The translations under genes and the position numbers were made by a program. Positions 44,001 through 53,734 of a stretch of 64,000 nucleotides of DNA are shown here, piece by piece; position 1 is the stretch's first letter, and each line of letters begins with the position of its first letter. Source of the stretch: Darksidea phi (lineage: Eukaryota; Ascomycota; Dothideomycetes; Pleosporales; Lentitheciaceae). The stretch is taken from the NCBI GenBank assembly GCA_030770425.1, contig JASJFT010000165.1, positions 39,742 through 103,741 on the forward strand, in the 5' to 3' direction. The notes beneath the pieces were generated by a model. The model was not told where the DNA came from and did not search any database. It saw nothing but the letters and a program-made list of their open reading frames with translations.

Positions 44001-44723
44001 AGCGAAACCGGACTCGAGTTCGTCATGTACCTTGATAATCTGGTTTGACATAGACTGCTGGGTGCCGCTAATCGTGTCCACAATAGCTCTGACATCGAAT
44101 AGTAAGCCCTCAGCTGCGCCCTGTTGTTGTACTATCGTCTTCGTATATCCCTCGACTTGCGTTTGGGAAGCCTGTATTTGGGTGATGCCTGCTTCGGTAT
44201 TCGCGCTACTCTCCAATGTAAGTAAGCAATGAAATTCGTCTGTGGAAGGGTCAACCCACCTGTGATCTGCCAAATGACTCCATATTTGTCGCACGAAGTA
44301 GGAGTCGAGCTGTTCTCTCACGTCGCCAAGTGCTCGGAGTTGCTTAGCGATGCTTTCGCTCTTTTGTACAGACTTCAGACGTTTACGCAATGCGCCAGAT
44401 TGTCCATCGGTAGGCTGTGGCTGCAGTTCCGACAGAGCGTGTTCCAGAACGTCGATGCTGGACTCTACTCTTTCTAAAAGTTCTTGTATATGATCGATCG
44501 CGTTCTGGTCGACTAACGTATCGATGCGCAGCGCGTGTTTTGTTATCAGAAGCTGGCATGACATGCAAAACTTCTGAAAGTCTTCGACGGTTGTAGTTTT
44601 GAGCCGAATCTCGTCTGGAGCATTTTTAAGCCGAATGGCCAATTTGCCGCCACGGGTGCTGAGCTTCAGGAATATCTCCGAGAGTTGTAGACTAGCGGCA
44701 ACGACTGCGAGTGTCTCCGCCAT
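41048..44723 (-). CDS. Large ankyrin-type protein with fungal N-terminal regulatory domain
   Basis: Six exons: 44723-43857, 43792-43196, 43129-43011, 42943-42905, 42840-42638 and 42585-41048. The frame closes at 1,120 residues. The N-terminus MAETLAVVAASLQLSEIFLK with IRLKNAPDEIRLKTTTVEDF is the pattern of the fungal domain found at the front of many STAND/ankyrin proteins. A coiled segment follows (about residues 150-290). The middle has ankyrin-like units that straddle introns: ALHKTLLCLWTVQEGVSDII, SILHLLIKGGTPVDTIKEG, LCLAVITRDRGLVEHLLHSQ, CFAVGWLAGVKMLLKAEADP. The last 350 residues are Cys/Trp-rich and unrecognised. A 13-codon exon (42943-42905) is notable. The role is unknown; such proteins are often linked to non-self or stress responses, which is inference. 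Confidence 0.7.
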
Positions 44724-45175
44724 GGATGTCCACGTAGGGACGTCACGGCGCCTGGGGTGCACGCTTCGGAGCTATTGTGGGAACACAAATCTTTATCCAG
44801 TGCTCTTGACAATGGAGTTGAAGACAATTGCGGGGTCAGCAGGCCTCCTCAAGCCTTGAAGGCTGAGGCTGACCACAAGGCATACCTGATCCCAGTCCCA
44901 CCACGGATCTAGTGTGCTATTGGAGACTGCGTTGACTACGCTGCTCTAGTCTAGGACAAGCATTTATAAGATTATTCGGCACGCATTGGACTGCATATTA
45001 AAGCTCATGTACGGTGGAAGGGTACATTGTTCTTCGTGTACCCGTTAGCATAGAATCGGGATATCGTAACCCAACACTTCATCGCCGAAAACACCTGTCG
45101 CCCCATCAATGTACACCAAGCGTATTGTATCTCCAAAGTGCCCCCAAGCAAATATCTCTCACTTGTCTTGCTCGT
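44724..45175. other. Intergenic
   Basis: Promoter side of the large ankyrin-type gene and 3' side of the Cys-rich gene (both minus strand). An alternative upstream start MHPRRRDVPTWTS at 44762 is in frame with the ankyrin-type gene but less likely. Confidence 0.4.
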
Positions 45176-45896
45176 CTACCACGACCTTCCTGAATTCCTT
45201 GCCAAAGTAGCACACCCCAGACAATGCCGTCTATTCGACACTACCGCACAGGTTCCACAGACTGCCCTTCCGCAGTCGGCACACGCAAATGGGCTCCCCT
45301 CCATCGATCCATCGGCTTCCATATCAACGTCCATGCCGTTCGCGCCCTGTTGTAAGGTTGCATCGCAATCTTCACAACGCGGCGCGTTCGCAAATTGCTG
45401 CTGTACCGTGTGGAAGATGGGTGGTTGAACAGGCGGTGCGGGAAGATTCCAAAAAGCGTGGAGAGTAGATTTTTGGGTCGGTCGTTGGATGGTGGTGGTG
45501 GGCTGTGAGGGTAGCGCGTCCGACATTATGGGTTCGGCGTGGGGTTGTTTGCGTTGAGCGGAGAAGAGTTTGCTGATCGTATTCTCTGTTTTCTCGTTAG
45601 TAACTCTCCTCTATCCACACTATCGCCAATGCCCTCTTACCGTGTATAACGCGCTCCTCGGGCCTATTATCTCTAACCCTCTTACGCGTCCTGAACCCCC
45701 AATCCGCACCCTTAACCCTTCCTATACTCGAAAAGTCCCAGCCTGCGCTGCGATGCAAAGAAGGATCTAGATCCATTCCACCATTGTAGTTGTGAGGTAT
45801 GGGTGTGGGCGATTGCGCTTCGGGGGTGGCGAAGCTACTGAAGCTGGAGACGGAGAGGGGAGAGGAGTCGCAGGAGCGCTTGCGCTTGAGTGCCAT
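45176..45896 (-). CDS. Small Cys-rich protein with four CxxC pairs
   Basis: Two exons, 45896-45641 and 45585-45176 (intron GTAAGA...ACTAAC...ACAG), giving 221 residues. The N-terminus MALKRKRSCDSSPLSVSSFS is basic and Ser-rich with an RKR-type nuclear-signal candidate (TRKRVRD further on). In the middle, QRPTQKSTLHAFWNLPAPP resembles a PCNA-binding box with Lys in the Gln position. The C-terminal 75 residues carry CEDC, CADC, CGTC and CLGC, enough for two zinc ions, in a treble-clef-like spacing (CADCGRAVCGTCAVVSNRRH). I do not recognise a named family. Inference only: a nuclear DNA-damage or replication-linked protein. It is divergent from MEMO1. Confidence 0.75.
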
Positions 45897-46534
45897 TTTG
45901 AAAAATAAGTATGTTGGTAATAAAAGGTGCGATGGGAATGATAATGCGACGCGTATGTTTGTGAACGATGCGAAAGAATTAGTGGTGGGGATGGAAGGGG
46001 ATTTTAGGTGAATGATGAAATGGCTGGTTAGCTGACGAGGCTGGCGCGACGCATCGGTCGTCGCGCACGCGAGCGCGTTTGGGGGTCCCGCAAAGCACTT
46101 ACACTTCCATCAACACCACCGTCCAATAATTAATATTGAGGCATGACATCTGGATCATGCTATCCATATGACAAGATTATTTTTTTCCGGAACGGTAAAG
46201 CATTGTTCCCTGCAATCTGGTAGCGGCGTCGTCTGCGAGAGGAGCAAAGATTGAGGTAAATGGCACGAGATGATCATCAGACCTCGTAGAATGGTTACAT
46301 GGATCGATGCAATAGCATCTCAAAGGTTTTTATAACATGATGTTAGCATTGATTGTCAATAGAAAGCGCACGCGTTGTCTGCATAATTAGATGACGTCCT
46401 TTTGAAGCTATTCGAGGTGGCACTACCCCACTATAGCTCGAGCGGTATCACTCCCCGCTCCATCCACCACCACTGCCCTACCAGAGCCTCTACCCAAGCT
46501 GTTACCTCCTCTGCACAGCACCAATCTATCTGCT
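45897..46534. promoter_or_regulatory. Divergent promoter, Cys-rich gene / MEMO1
   Basis: About 640 bp between two gene starts. It includes an MluI-type ACGCGT at 45949-45954 (fungal MCB-like core) close to the Cys-rich gene, and a C-rich leader before the MEMO1 ATG. Core function is inferred only. Confidence 0.4.
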
Positions 46535-47695
46535 ATGGCGCCCAAAATCCGCGAACCCACCCATGCAGGCTCATGGTATACCGACGATGGCCCCACGCTC
46601 TCGCGACAGCTTGACCACTGGCTAGCTCAGGTACCGAGCTCAACAACGCCGATAGGAACTGCTTCCTCGCAGGGGGGCGCTGTCTCGATACCCACGTCTA
46701 ATGCTCGAGCCATCATTGCACCGTAGGCTCTCTCAAGGAAGACATGATGGGATGGAAGGCTCATGACGTGCAGACACGCTGGATACTCGTACTCCGGGCC
46801 TGCTGCTGCATGGGCCTACAAGAGTGCGGACTGGGCGAACGCGTACGTCTTCTCTTCGAATGCGGCTGTAGCAGGATTGCTGACCATTTTCTATAGGAAG
46901 CGTGTCTTCCTGCTCGGTCCGTCCCATCACTACCACCTCACCGGCGCCGCTACTACCGCTTGCGACAAATATGGCACCCCGATTGGCAACCTCACAGTTG
47001 ACAAGGAGCTTGTCGAGTCGATAAAGAATGAGTGGAGCCTGCAGACAATGTCTCTCAAAACAGATGAAGATGAGCATAGCTTAGAGATGCATCTACCCTA
47101 CATCTACAAGATGCTCTCTCTGTACGTCTTCTCTTTCTTTCCACACCCACCGCACTAACTTCTTTTCTCTAGTCACAACGAGTCGTTTAAGTCCGACCCC
47201 AAATCGGTCCCCCTCGTCCCGATAATGATCGGCTCTACGACCCCCTCCACTGAACGCACCTATGGCCGCCTCCTCGCCCCCCACCTCACCAACCCCACAA
47301 ACCTCTTCGTCATAAGTTCCGACTTCTGTCATTGGGGATCTCGTTTTCGTTACACCTACTACCAGCCACCCTCCGGCAGCCCCAAAAAGCTGCGCTCCTC
47401 GTCTGATGTCCAAAAGGATTACCCTATCCATGCGAGCATCAAGGCGGTGGACCTTGAGAGCATGGATGCGGTGGAGAGTGGGCAGCATAGCAAGTTTGTG
47501 GAGCAGTTAGAGGAGACGGGAAATACGGTCTGTGGGAGGCACCCGATTGGCGTGTTTATGGCTGCTGTGGAGGCGGCGGAAGGGCTTGGAGATGGGGCAG
47601 GGAAGTTTAGATTTGTGAGATATGAGAGGAGTAGTGAGGTGGAGAGTGTGAAGGACAGTAGTGTCTCGTACTGCAGTGCGTTTGCGGTGCTCTAA
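46535..47695 (+). CDS. MEMO1-family protein
   Basis: Four exons: 46535-46722, 46774-46842, 46897-47121 and 47173-47695, giving 334 residues, the usual size. The start MAPKIREPTHAGSWYTDDG is family-typical. The metal-site motifs are present: HAGYSYSGPAAAWAY (formed across intron 1), LLGPSHHYHLTG, EHSLEMHLPYI, FVISSDFCHWGSRF and VCGRHPIGVFMAA. The fold is related to class III extradiol dioxygenases. Yeast Mho1 and animal MEMO1 are tied to signalling, copper/redox handling and cell migration; the fungal role is poorly known. Intron signals are strong. Confidence 0.93.
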
Positions 47696-47809
47696 TGCTG
47701 GGGTTAGGAATGCAGGTTACAGAGCAAATCTCAAGAAGAATATCCAGTGACACTTGGTGGGCCAAAAATTAGTACTAAAATATCATTGGTATATAAGTAT
47801 GAAGTGCTC

Positions 47810-49040
47810 CTCCCCCAGGAGCTTGGGCTACTACCCGGCGTGACGTCACGTTGGCTCCTGGGCTGGCTGTGTTTTTCGTGATTCTAATCACCTTATTATA
47901 TTTTAATATTTCGACATCTTACGCAACAGCACAGGCAGCAACTATACGATAATGACAGCTCCTAATTTACTAATAATATATGTAGATAGTTAAACGCGCC
48001 GATAATACTAAACCCCCTATCCTCCCTAGCCAGGTATCCCCGTCGTCCTCCGTTCTACCTATCCCTACGGGTTCCTCCGTATTCGATCCCCTACACTATC
48101 GTTCGTATCGTATCTACTATGAATACCAGCTCTATCTTCTACGTTAGGTATGAGTTCCCTCGATAGTCTACTAAGAAGGTTGATTCCTCCCTCCTAAACG
48201 GTCTTCCCTATATAAGCTTGTCCTCTAGCCTACGCAGACGGAATAGCTATCTTTTAACGAAACGCCTATCTTCGTTATGTAGGGCCTCGGATAGGAATAT
48301 ATTATAGGTAACTACTAATAGCTATACGAGAATCCTATCGCCGCTTATTCCCTCGAATATATCTAACGTATAGTTAGTTTTATACTAATAATTATTATAA
48401 TTAAGGAGCCCTATCGGTAGTACCTCCTGCCTATAGCGCCGGGGACGCTCCGCCGCGATATTCGAAAGGTTTAGAGCGCTGTACTCGAATAGGCTGTTCT
48501 ACTCTAGTTCCTCCTACTAAAGGTCCTACTAAAGGACTAGGCGAACGATTATTGGCGAAGATATATAGTTAGTAGGTATTGATGTAAGGAAGCTGGCTGA
48601 GGATAAGAGATAGATATAAGGAAGCTAGTAGAGGATAAGAGATAGATATAAGGAAGCTAGTAGAGGATAAGAGATAGATATAAGGAAGCTGGCTAAGGAT
48701 AAGAGATAGATGTAGTAAGTGGGATACTGGTATCATCGCGGGCAATTTTTATACTATAGGTAGTAGTGTTGGTACGCTAACTCCTCGCTACCGCTGTTGG
48801 TCTCCTAACCAGGCTCTGTGGTTCGGTATTATATATTATTTCTCATCTAGCGCCTTAATGTTCGAAACATTACCTCGTCGGTATCTCACGATTGATAGTA
48901 CTGTGTATAGCTCTACAGCTCTATTATCGTGTATAAGGTGTGGGTATAGCACCTCTACTGTGTACAAACTCCTACTATGTTTCGTACGGACCTTCTGAAG
49001 AGACTCCCACTATGCAAATCCAAATCAAAAAAAAAAAAAA
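47810..49040 (+). mobile_element. A-tailed, RIP-degraded retroelement with target-site duplication
   Basis: The 14-bp sequence AGTATGAAGTGCTC occurs at 47796-47809 and again at 49041-49054, directly after a 15-base A run. The 1,231 bp between them start CTCCCCCAGGAGCTTGG and end GCAAATCCAAATC plus A tail. The interior is AT-rich with frequent TA dinucleotides and no open frame, as expected after RIP. Its last 200 bp match the relic at 5976-6140 (reverse strand) and the TyrRS intron insertion. It contains four 32-bp tandem units. The coding content, if any, cannot be read; size suits a short or internally deleted non-LTR element. Confidence 0.7.
48581..48708. repeat. Four 32-bp tandem repeats
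   Basis: Units start at 48581, 48613, 48645 and 48677. The consensus begins GATATAAGGAAGCTAGTAGA and ends GGATAAGAGATA. Units 2 and 3 are identical; units 1 and 4 share a GGCT variant in the middle. The array lies inside the retroelement. Confidence 0.92.
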
Positions 49041-49169
49041 AGTATGAAGTGCTCGTTCCCTTGCCTGGCAAGTCAACCCTAGCTATAACGATGCCTGCAA
49101 GCTTAAATGATCGCTCCACAATACCCCTCCAATCACGCACCCTTGAAGACTGCATTTCAAAATGTTTTC

Positions 49170-52100
49170 CTACGATGGTCGCGGCTTCGGCGGCGCAGTA
49201 TGCTTAACACTCCAGCCCTGCATCGTCCTTCGCGTACCCAATGTCTTCCTCTGCGACCCTGCCTGCCTCCCGTGAACCTGACTCATAGACGTGGTATGAA
49301 ATGTAGAGGCCGGACGGAACCCGGCCATCGAAATGAAAGAAGACGACGCTTGTTTTGTGGGACTCTCAGGTACTCTCGGCTCGGCCTTATCGTCGTCAGA
49401 ATAGCTCCGCTCTCTAGGGGGGCTATCAGGTTTCGTGGGCGAGCTAGATAGGAGAACGTAGCGGGTGTTCTCAATGCCAGGTTCGGGCTCCGCTTTCTTG
49501 GGTTTGCTGGGCATTGGGGTGTTGCGTGGTCGGTGAGATGGAAGAGTTGGTTGTTGGTAGGGTTGGGCTTGGAATGGACGGGGTGCAGGGGGTGTGATGT
49601 TTGAGATGTCGTTTAGCGGTGCTTCTCGTATGAGGGAAGAGGAAGACCGCTTGAGCGAGGGAGGCCTTGCGGGTGGTGGTCCTGGTTCCTCCGAGACGAC
49701 GGACTTGGAGCGTGCGAAGAAACTAGTAATGGCGCCTTGCCCTGCTGCGCGTGGTTTAGCTTTCTTTGTCTGCGACCTTACTACCACTTCTGTTGTAGAG
49801 CTGGTTCTCTTTGACACTTTATATGCTGCTTTACCGGAAGATGCGTCGTTTGCGCTTGCGAGCATGCGGATCGACTCCGCTTCTTCTTGTACTGCTCGTA
49901 TGTCTCGGGCGCTGGTAAAGCCAGGGTTGACGCTTTTCAGAGTTGCTGTTGCGACTGAGAACTTGGCTGAGTTTTGCATCGTGACTGAGACGTTGGAAGC
50001 GGAGACTGAAGATAAGGCCTCTACTCGTCTGCGTTTAGAGGATGGTTCTGGTGCGTCGCCACTCGGGCCTGGGATATTCCATGAAGGCTCCTCTCCGTCT
50101 ATCTCCTCTCTAGTGAGCGGGTACTGGTTATCTTCAACCCGTTCGAGTAAATTCTGCGCAGCTTGCACATCCTCGGCTAGCGGACACGGTCTCCGAAGAA
50201 TTTGTGCGAGATCTTGGATGACTGAACAGCCAATTGAAGGACCTCTCCGACTAAAGAACTTCTGAATACTACGGCTCGAAACGAACTTGGATAAAACGGT
50301 ATCTTCTTGGGCAGACTGCTTGACTGGACAACTCAGATATAGCAGAGCTTCTGCTCGGGTCATGCCGACGTACAGCAAACGCCGCTCTTCATCGTGGTCT
50401 TCCGCTCTAGAGTGGGGAATGGATCCATCGTAGACTGCAGGAATGAACACAACCGGCCATTCTAGCCCTTTTGCTGAGTGGATAGTGGAAATGGTAATCT
50501 GGTTGACTTCTTCCCCACCAGCCCTGTCTAATTCAGTTGATAGTGCGACATTGACGAGGAACTTCGACAGGATATCTGCCGCCGTATCTTGTCGTTGCTC
50601 AATTCCGTCGATGATAGGGAGCGCATCGTCAGCCATCTCCTCTCCATTGGCGATCGAGGCTGCCATTTGCGTCGCTTGTGCCACGAGCTCCTCAACGTTC
50701 GCCCATCGGTCTTTCCAGCTCTCCTTGTGTGCGCCCTTCAGATAGGCTTCAAATGAGATCTTCTGCAGGACGTGGTTGATCAATTCAAAGAGATTGCACT
50801 CCTTGCCCTCTTCAGGCAGGAGTTTCTGCCTAGAGGTAAGAATGATGTTGACGAATGCTTCGATGCCTTTCTGCGCAGGGCCTGAGATCTTGCACTTTGG
50901 TTTCTTCTGGCCTTGAGCGCAGTCCAGTATTAGCTTCCAGAGTGTGATTTTGCCCGTCTCTGCCTCCTCTTGTAGCGCCTTTATGGTGCTCTCTCCGATC
51001 TTGCGTGAGGGCAGGTTGATGACTCTCACTAGCGCGTCGTTGTAGTCAGGCTGGTTGATAACACGGAGATAGTCCAAAACAATCTTGATCTCTGCCCGAT
51101 CGAAGAAGCGGGTCCCTCCCACCATTCGATAAGGTATACCAGCTTTTCCAAGCGCTCGTTCGATAGATAGAGAGAGGGATGCCGATCGAAGGAGGATAGA
51201 ATAATCATTGTAGTTCAAAAGACCAGCCGTAAGTGTTTTCGTCCGATGTATCTCTTCCACGATCCATTTTGCCTCGGTATGCTGTGTAGCAAGATGTCGT
51301 AACGTTGGCTGTTCGCCTACGCAATGCGTTGCGATGAGTGGCTTGCTCGGACGACTCTCGTCTTGTTCTATGACGGCTATTGCTGAGCTCAAAATACAAC
51401 CAGAGGAACGGTAATTGTTTTCGAGATTGATAACAATCGATTGCGGGTAGTCATCTCGCATACGAAGCAAGTTCTTGATTTCGGCAGAGCGGAAGCTGTA
51501 GATGCTTTGGTCCGGGTCTCCGACAATTGTGATCCGCCTCATTCGTGAGGCCATCAGCTTCATAAGCTCATATTGAATATTGTTGGTGTCTTGATATTCA
51601 TCGATGAGCACGGCTTGGATACTAGAGACGCAAGCTGGGTGTTCCCGGAGTAGCTCGACGCAACGCACAAGCAAGTCGTCGTAGTCCAATAGACTCTGTG
51701 CTTTGAGGTGTTCTTCGTAGTCTGCATAGACGCAGGCGAACTCGTGCTGCTCCGCCTTCTTTTGTGTAGCAGCGAATTGCTCGGCCGATATACCCTTGGC
51801 TTTGAGTTTTGAGATCCTGCCGCGAGCTGGGCCAGGTTCGACATTGTACTTCTGCCGTTCGATGATCCGTTTGATGATTGCTTTGCTGTCGTTCGTGTCT
51901 GCGATACCGAAGTTCTTTGGGATGCCAATTTCTTGGCCATAGCGAGAGAGGAAGCGTCGCGCGACTGAATGAAAGGTTCCAAGAATCAGTTTTGCTTCAA
52001 TGCCTTCACCAACAAAGCCGCGTATCCGCTCACGCATCTCCCGCGCAGCTTTTATCGTAAAGGTGCAGACTATGATGTTCCATGGTTGCAGTCGTTCGTG

Positions 52101-52265
52101 ATTGATGAGGTACGCGACGCGTGCTGTGAGTGTCTTGGTTTTTCCAGAGCCTGGGGGAGCAAGGACCTGTACGACTGATGCCGGACTGGTCACCGCGCTC
52201 TTCTGCGCGGGATTCAGGCCGTGCAATAGAGCATCCATGGAAGTGATAGGATGCTTGAGGTTCAT
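49170..52265 (-). CDS. Srs2-type UvrD-family DNA helicase
   Basis: An intronless frame of 1,031 residues; MDALLHGLNPAQ nine codons in is an alternative start. Superfamily 1A helicase motifs are complete: LAPPGSGKTKTLTARV (Walker A), CTFTIKAAREMRERI (Ia), VLIDEYQDTNNIQY (Walker B), VGDPDQSIYSFRSAE, NLENNYRSS (IV), ISTIHSAKGLEWPVVFIPAV (V) and EERRLLYVGMTRAEALLYLS (VI). The C-terminal 350 residues are disordered and contain QGAITSFF at residues 843-850, a canonical PCNA-interacting box, and a conserved end RKTLGTRRTMQGWS. Role: 3'-5' translocase that removes Rad51 filaments and restrains recombination at forks. Confidence 0.93.
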   Translation of the reverse strand: MNLKHPITSMDALLHGLNPAQKSAVTSPASVVQVLAPPGSGKTKTLTARVAYLINHERLQPWNIIVCTFTIKAAREMRERIRGFVGEGIEAKLILGTFHSVARRFLSRYGQEIGIPKNFGIADTNDSKAIIKRIIERQKYNVEPGPARGRISKLKAKGISAEQFAATQKKAEQHEFACVYADYEEHLKAQSLLDYDDLLVRCVELLREHPACVSSIQAVLIDEYQDTNNIQYELMKLMASRMRRITIVGDPDQSIYSFRSAEIKNLLRMRDDYPQSIVINLENNYRSSGCILSSAIAVIEQDESRPSKPLIATHCVGEQPTLRHLATQHTEAKWIVEEIHRTKTLTAGLLNYNDYSILLRSASLSLSIERALGKAGIPYRMVGGTRFFDRAEIKIVLDYLRVINQPDYNDALVRVINLPSRKIGESTIKALQEEAETGKITLWKLILDCAQGQKKPKCKISGPAQKGIEAFVNIILTSRQKLLPEEGKECNLFELINHVLQKISFEAYLKGAHKESWKDRWANVEELVAQATQMAASIANGEEMADDALPIIDGIEQRQDTAADILSKFLVNVALSTELDRAGGEEVNQITISTIHSAKGLEWPVVFIPAVYDGSIPHSRAEDHDEERRLLYVGMTRAEALLYLSCPVKQSAQEDTVLSKFVSSRSIQKFFSRRGPSIGCSVIQDLAQILRRPCPLAEDVQAAQNLLERVEDNQYPLTREEIDGEEPSWNIPGPSGDAPEPSSKRRRVEALSSVSASNVSVTMQNSAKFSVATATLKSVNPGFTSARDIRAVQEEAESIRMLASANDASSGKAAYKVSKRTSSTTEVVVRSQTKKAKPRAAGQGAITSFFARSKSVVSEEPGPPPARPPSLKRSSSSLIREAPLNDISNITPPAPRPFQAQPYQQPTLPSHRPRNTPMPSKPKKAEPEPGIENTRYVLLSSSPTKPDSPPRERSYSDDDKAEPRVPESPTKQASSSFISMAGFRPASTFHTTSMSQVHGRQAGSQRKTLGTRRTMQGWSVKHTAPPKPRPS

Positions 52266-52541
52266 GCAAACGGTACAAGCCTCGTGGGCGGCACGGGTCC
52301 CGCCTCGGTAAATCGCGAAAACACGTGATCAGTGGGCACTGACCAGAGGGCTTCCGCCCTAGCCATTCGCGCGATATCATCCAGTAGGCACGGGTTTACA
52401 TACGACATAGGATCATTTTTACTACTCGTACTACGATTGAACCGACGTTCATTCCTGACAACGCATATGGCGCATGCTCTTTCCGCTGAATGATCCCGAC
52501 TCGCTTTTCGCAACTATGCCTACACCACTGCGGCTCGATTC

Positions 52542-53458
52542 CTACCTCAGGCTGTTTCTATTCAGCTCGCTTTGACTCGATTGCGGCCGATGATTCCCCT
52601 TGCGATGTGTGAGTGCTTCCTGAATCACTCCCGAACGGTTCAGCCCTTCGTAAAGGGCCCAAGCTGCCAGCGTCTTCGCGTCTCGAGCGCCTTCTCTCCA
52701 CAAATCCTCGTAATCACAGACACGAAGCGTGATCAATTCTCCCTCTCTACGTTTCCCGTCAGCTTTCCCCGGATATCTCCACTTTCTTGTCGGTCGAGCT
52801 CCTTTTCCCACAGAAAGATGGGTATGAATTCATCAGATCCTCCAGGACTAGGGTACATTGCTTGCTGCAAGGACTTGTTCTCCAGTGTTCTTGAATTTTG
52901 AAGTGCCAGGGCTGTCAAGTCGATCAGCTCGTCCACCGGTAACTTGAACCCCGTCTTTTCATGGATTTCTTTGGCAGCGGCGCCGACGAAGGTTCCAGAC
53001 TTATCTATCATGCCCGCCGGAATCTCCCAGAAACAAAGACTGCCGGCCGGCACTCGGGGCTGCTCCGTCATTACCACCAATCTTTCGTCCTTGGAATCCT
53101 TTGGCCTTAAGATCATCAACTTGGCAACACTCCCACCTCGGAGAAATGCGATACCCGGCAGATTGGATTTCGGCTTGCTGTTGCGGATCAGCGCTTTCAG
53201 TTTGACGAAGCCAATCTTGTTCTTGTCAAACCAGTCCACAGATTGGATCTCGATGGAGCGGAGAGTGTACGGATCATGATGGAAAGCGTGATTCGGGTCG
53301 GACTGCGGGGCAATGTTTGAGTTCAACGTGTTTTTCCAGATGTTGAATGCTGTAAAGCCGAGTAATTGCGGTTCCTTGATGTCATCGGTCAAAGTCACCT
53401 CTACCGGGTCTTGAAATCCTTCCAAGGTGAAAGTCGTTGACTGTTTTGGGAGAGGCAT
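52542..53458 (-). CDS. NUDIX hydrolase (ADP-sugar/NUDT14-like) split by a -1 frame change
   Basis: The ATG at 53458 starts MPLPKQSTTFTLEGFQDPVE, as in relatives; the frame is open further upstream to 53713. The Nudix region reads GSLCFWEIPAGMIDKSGTFV followed by GAAAKEIHEKTGF, where the usual EE pair is EK. The zero frame stops at 52733 after GKLTGNVEREN (241 residues). The conserved C-terminus RREGELITLRVCDYEDLWRE and DAKTLAAWALYEGLNRSG lies in the -1 frame, to a stop at 52542. The frames meet at GGGAAAC (52757-52751), phased G GGA AAC. A -1 shift there would give 305 residues with the family's normal spacing. Alternatives: a one-base insertion, decay or assembly error. Enzyme class: hydrolysis of nucleoside-diphosphate sugars. 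Confidence 0.75.
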
Positions 53459-53734
53459 TTTCGCGGCCGCTGGAAGATTCTTGGAGTGAGCGAGATCTAG
53501 ATTTGACGTCCGATCGAGTGGAGATAACAGCACAGGCGCTAGTGATGCAGGTGAATCAATGCTCACACACTGCTCAAGCGTTGTATATGAGCTCCAGCGC
53601 AGGCGCAGACTCTCAGTTACTTTTGAGTTCGAGTTTAGATGGAATGAGGAGTAACAATTAGCGCATACCCGTTTTTCCGGTAATACCAAGTGAGAGCGGG
53701 GTCGCAATCTCATATGCGTGCTGTTAGCTCATAG

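Noticed and set aside
44220..44275. Possible intron in exon 1 of the large ankyrin-type gene (GTGGGT...GAG)
   Set aside because: The frame is open right through and the acceptor is weak, so I kept the exon whole.
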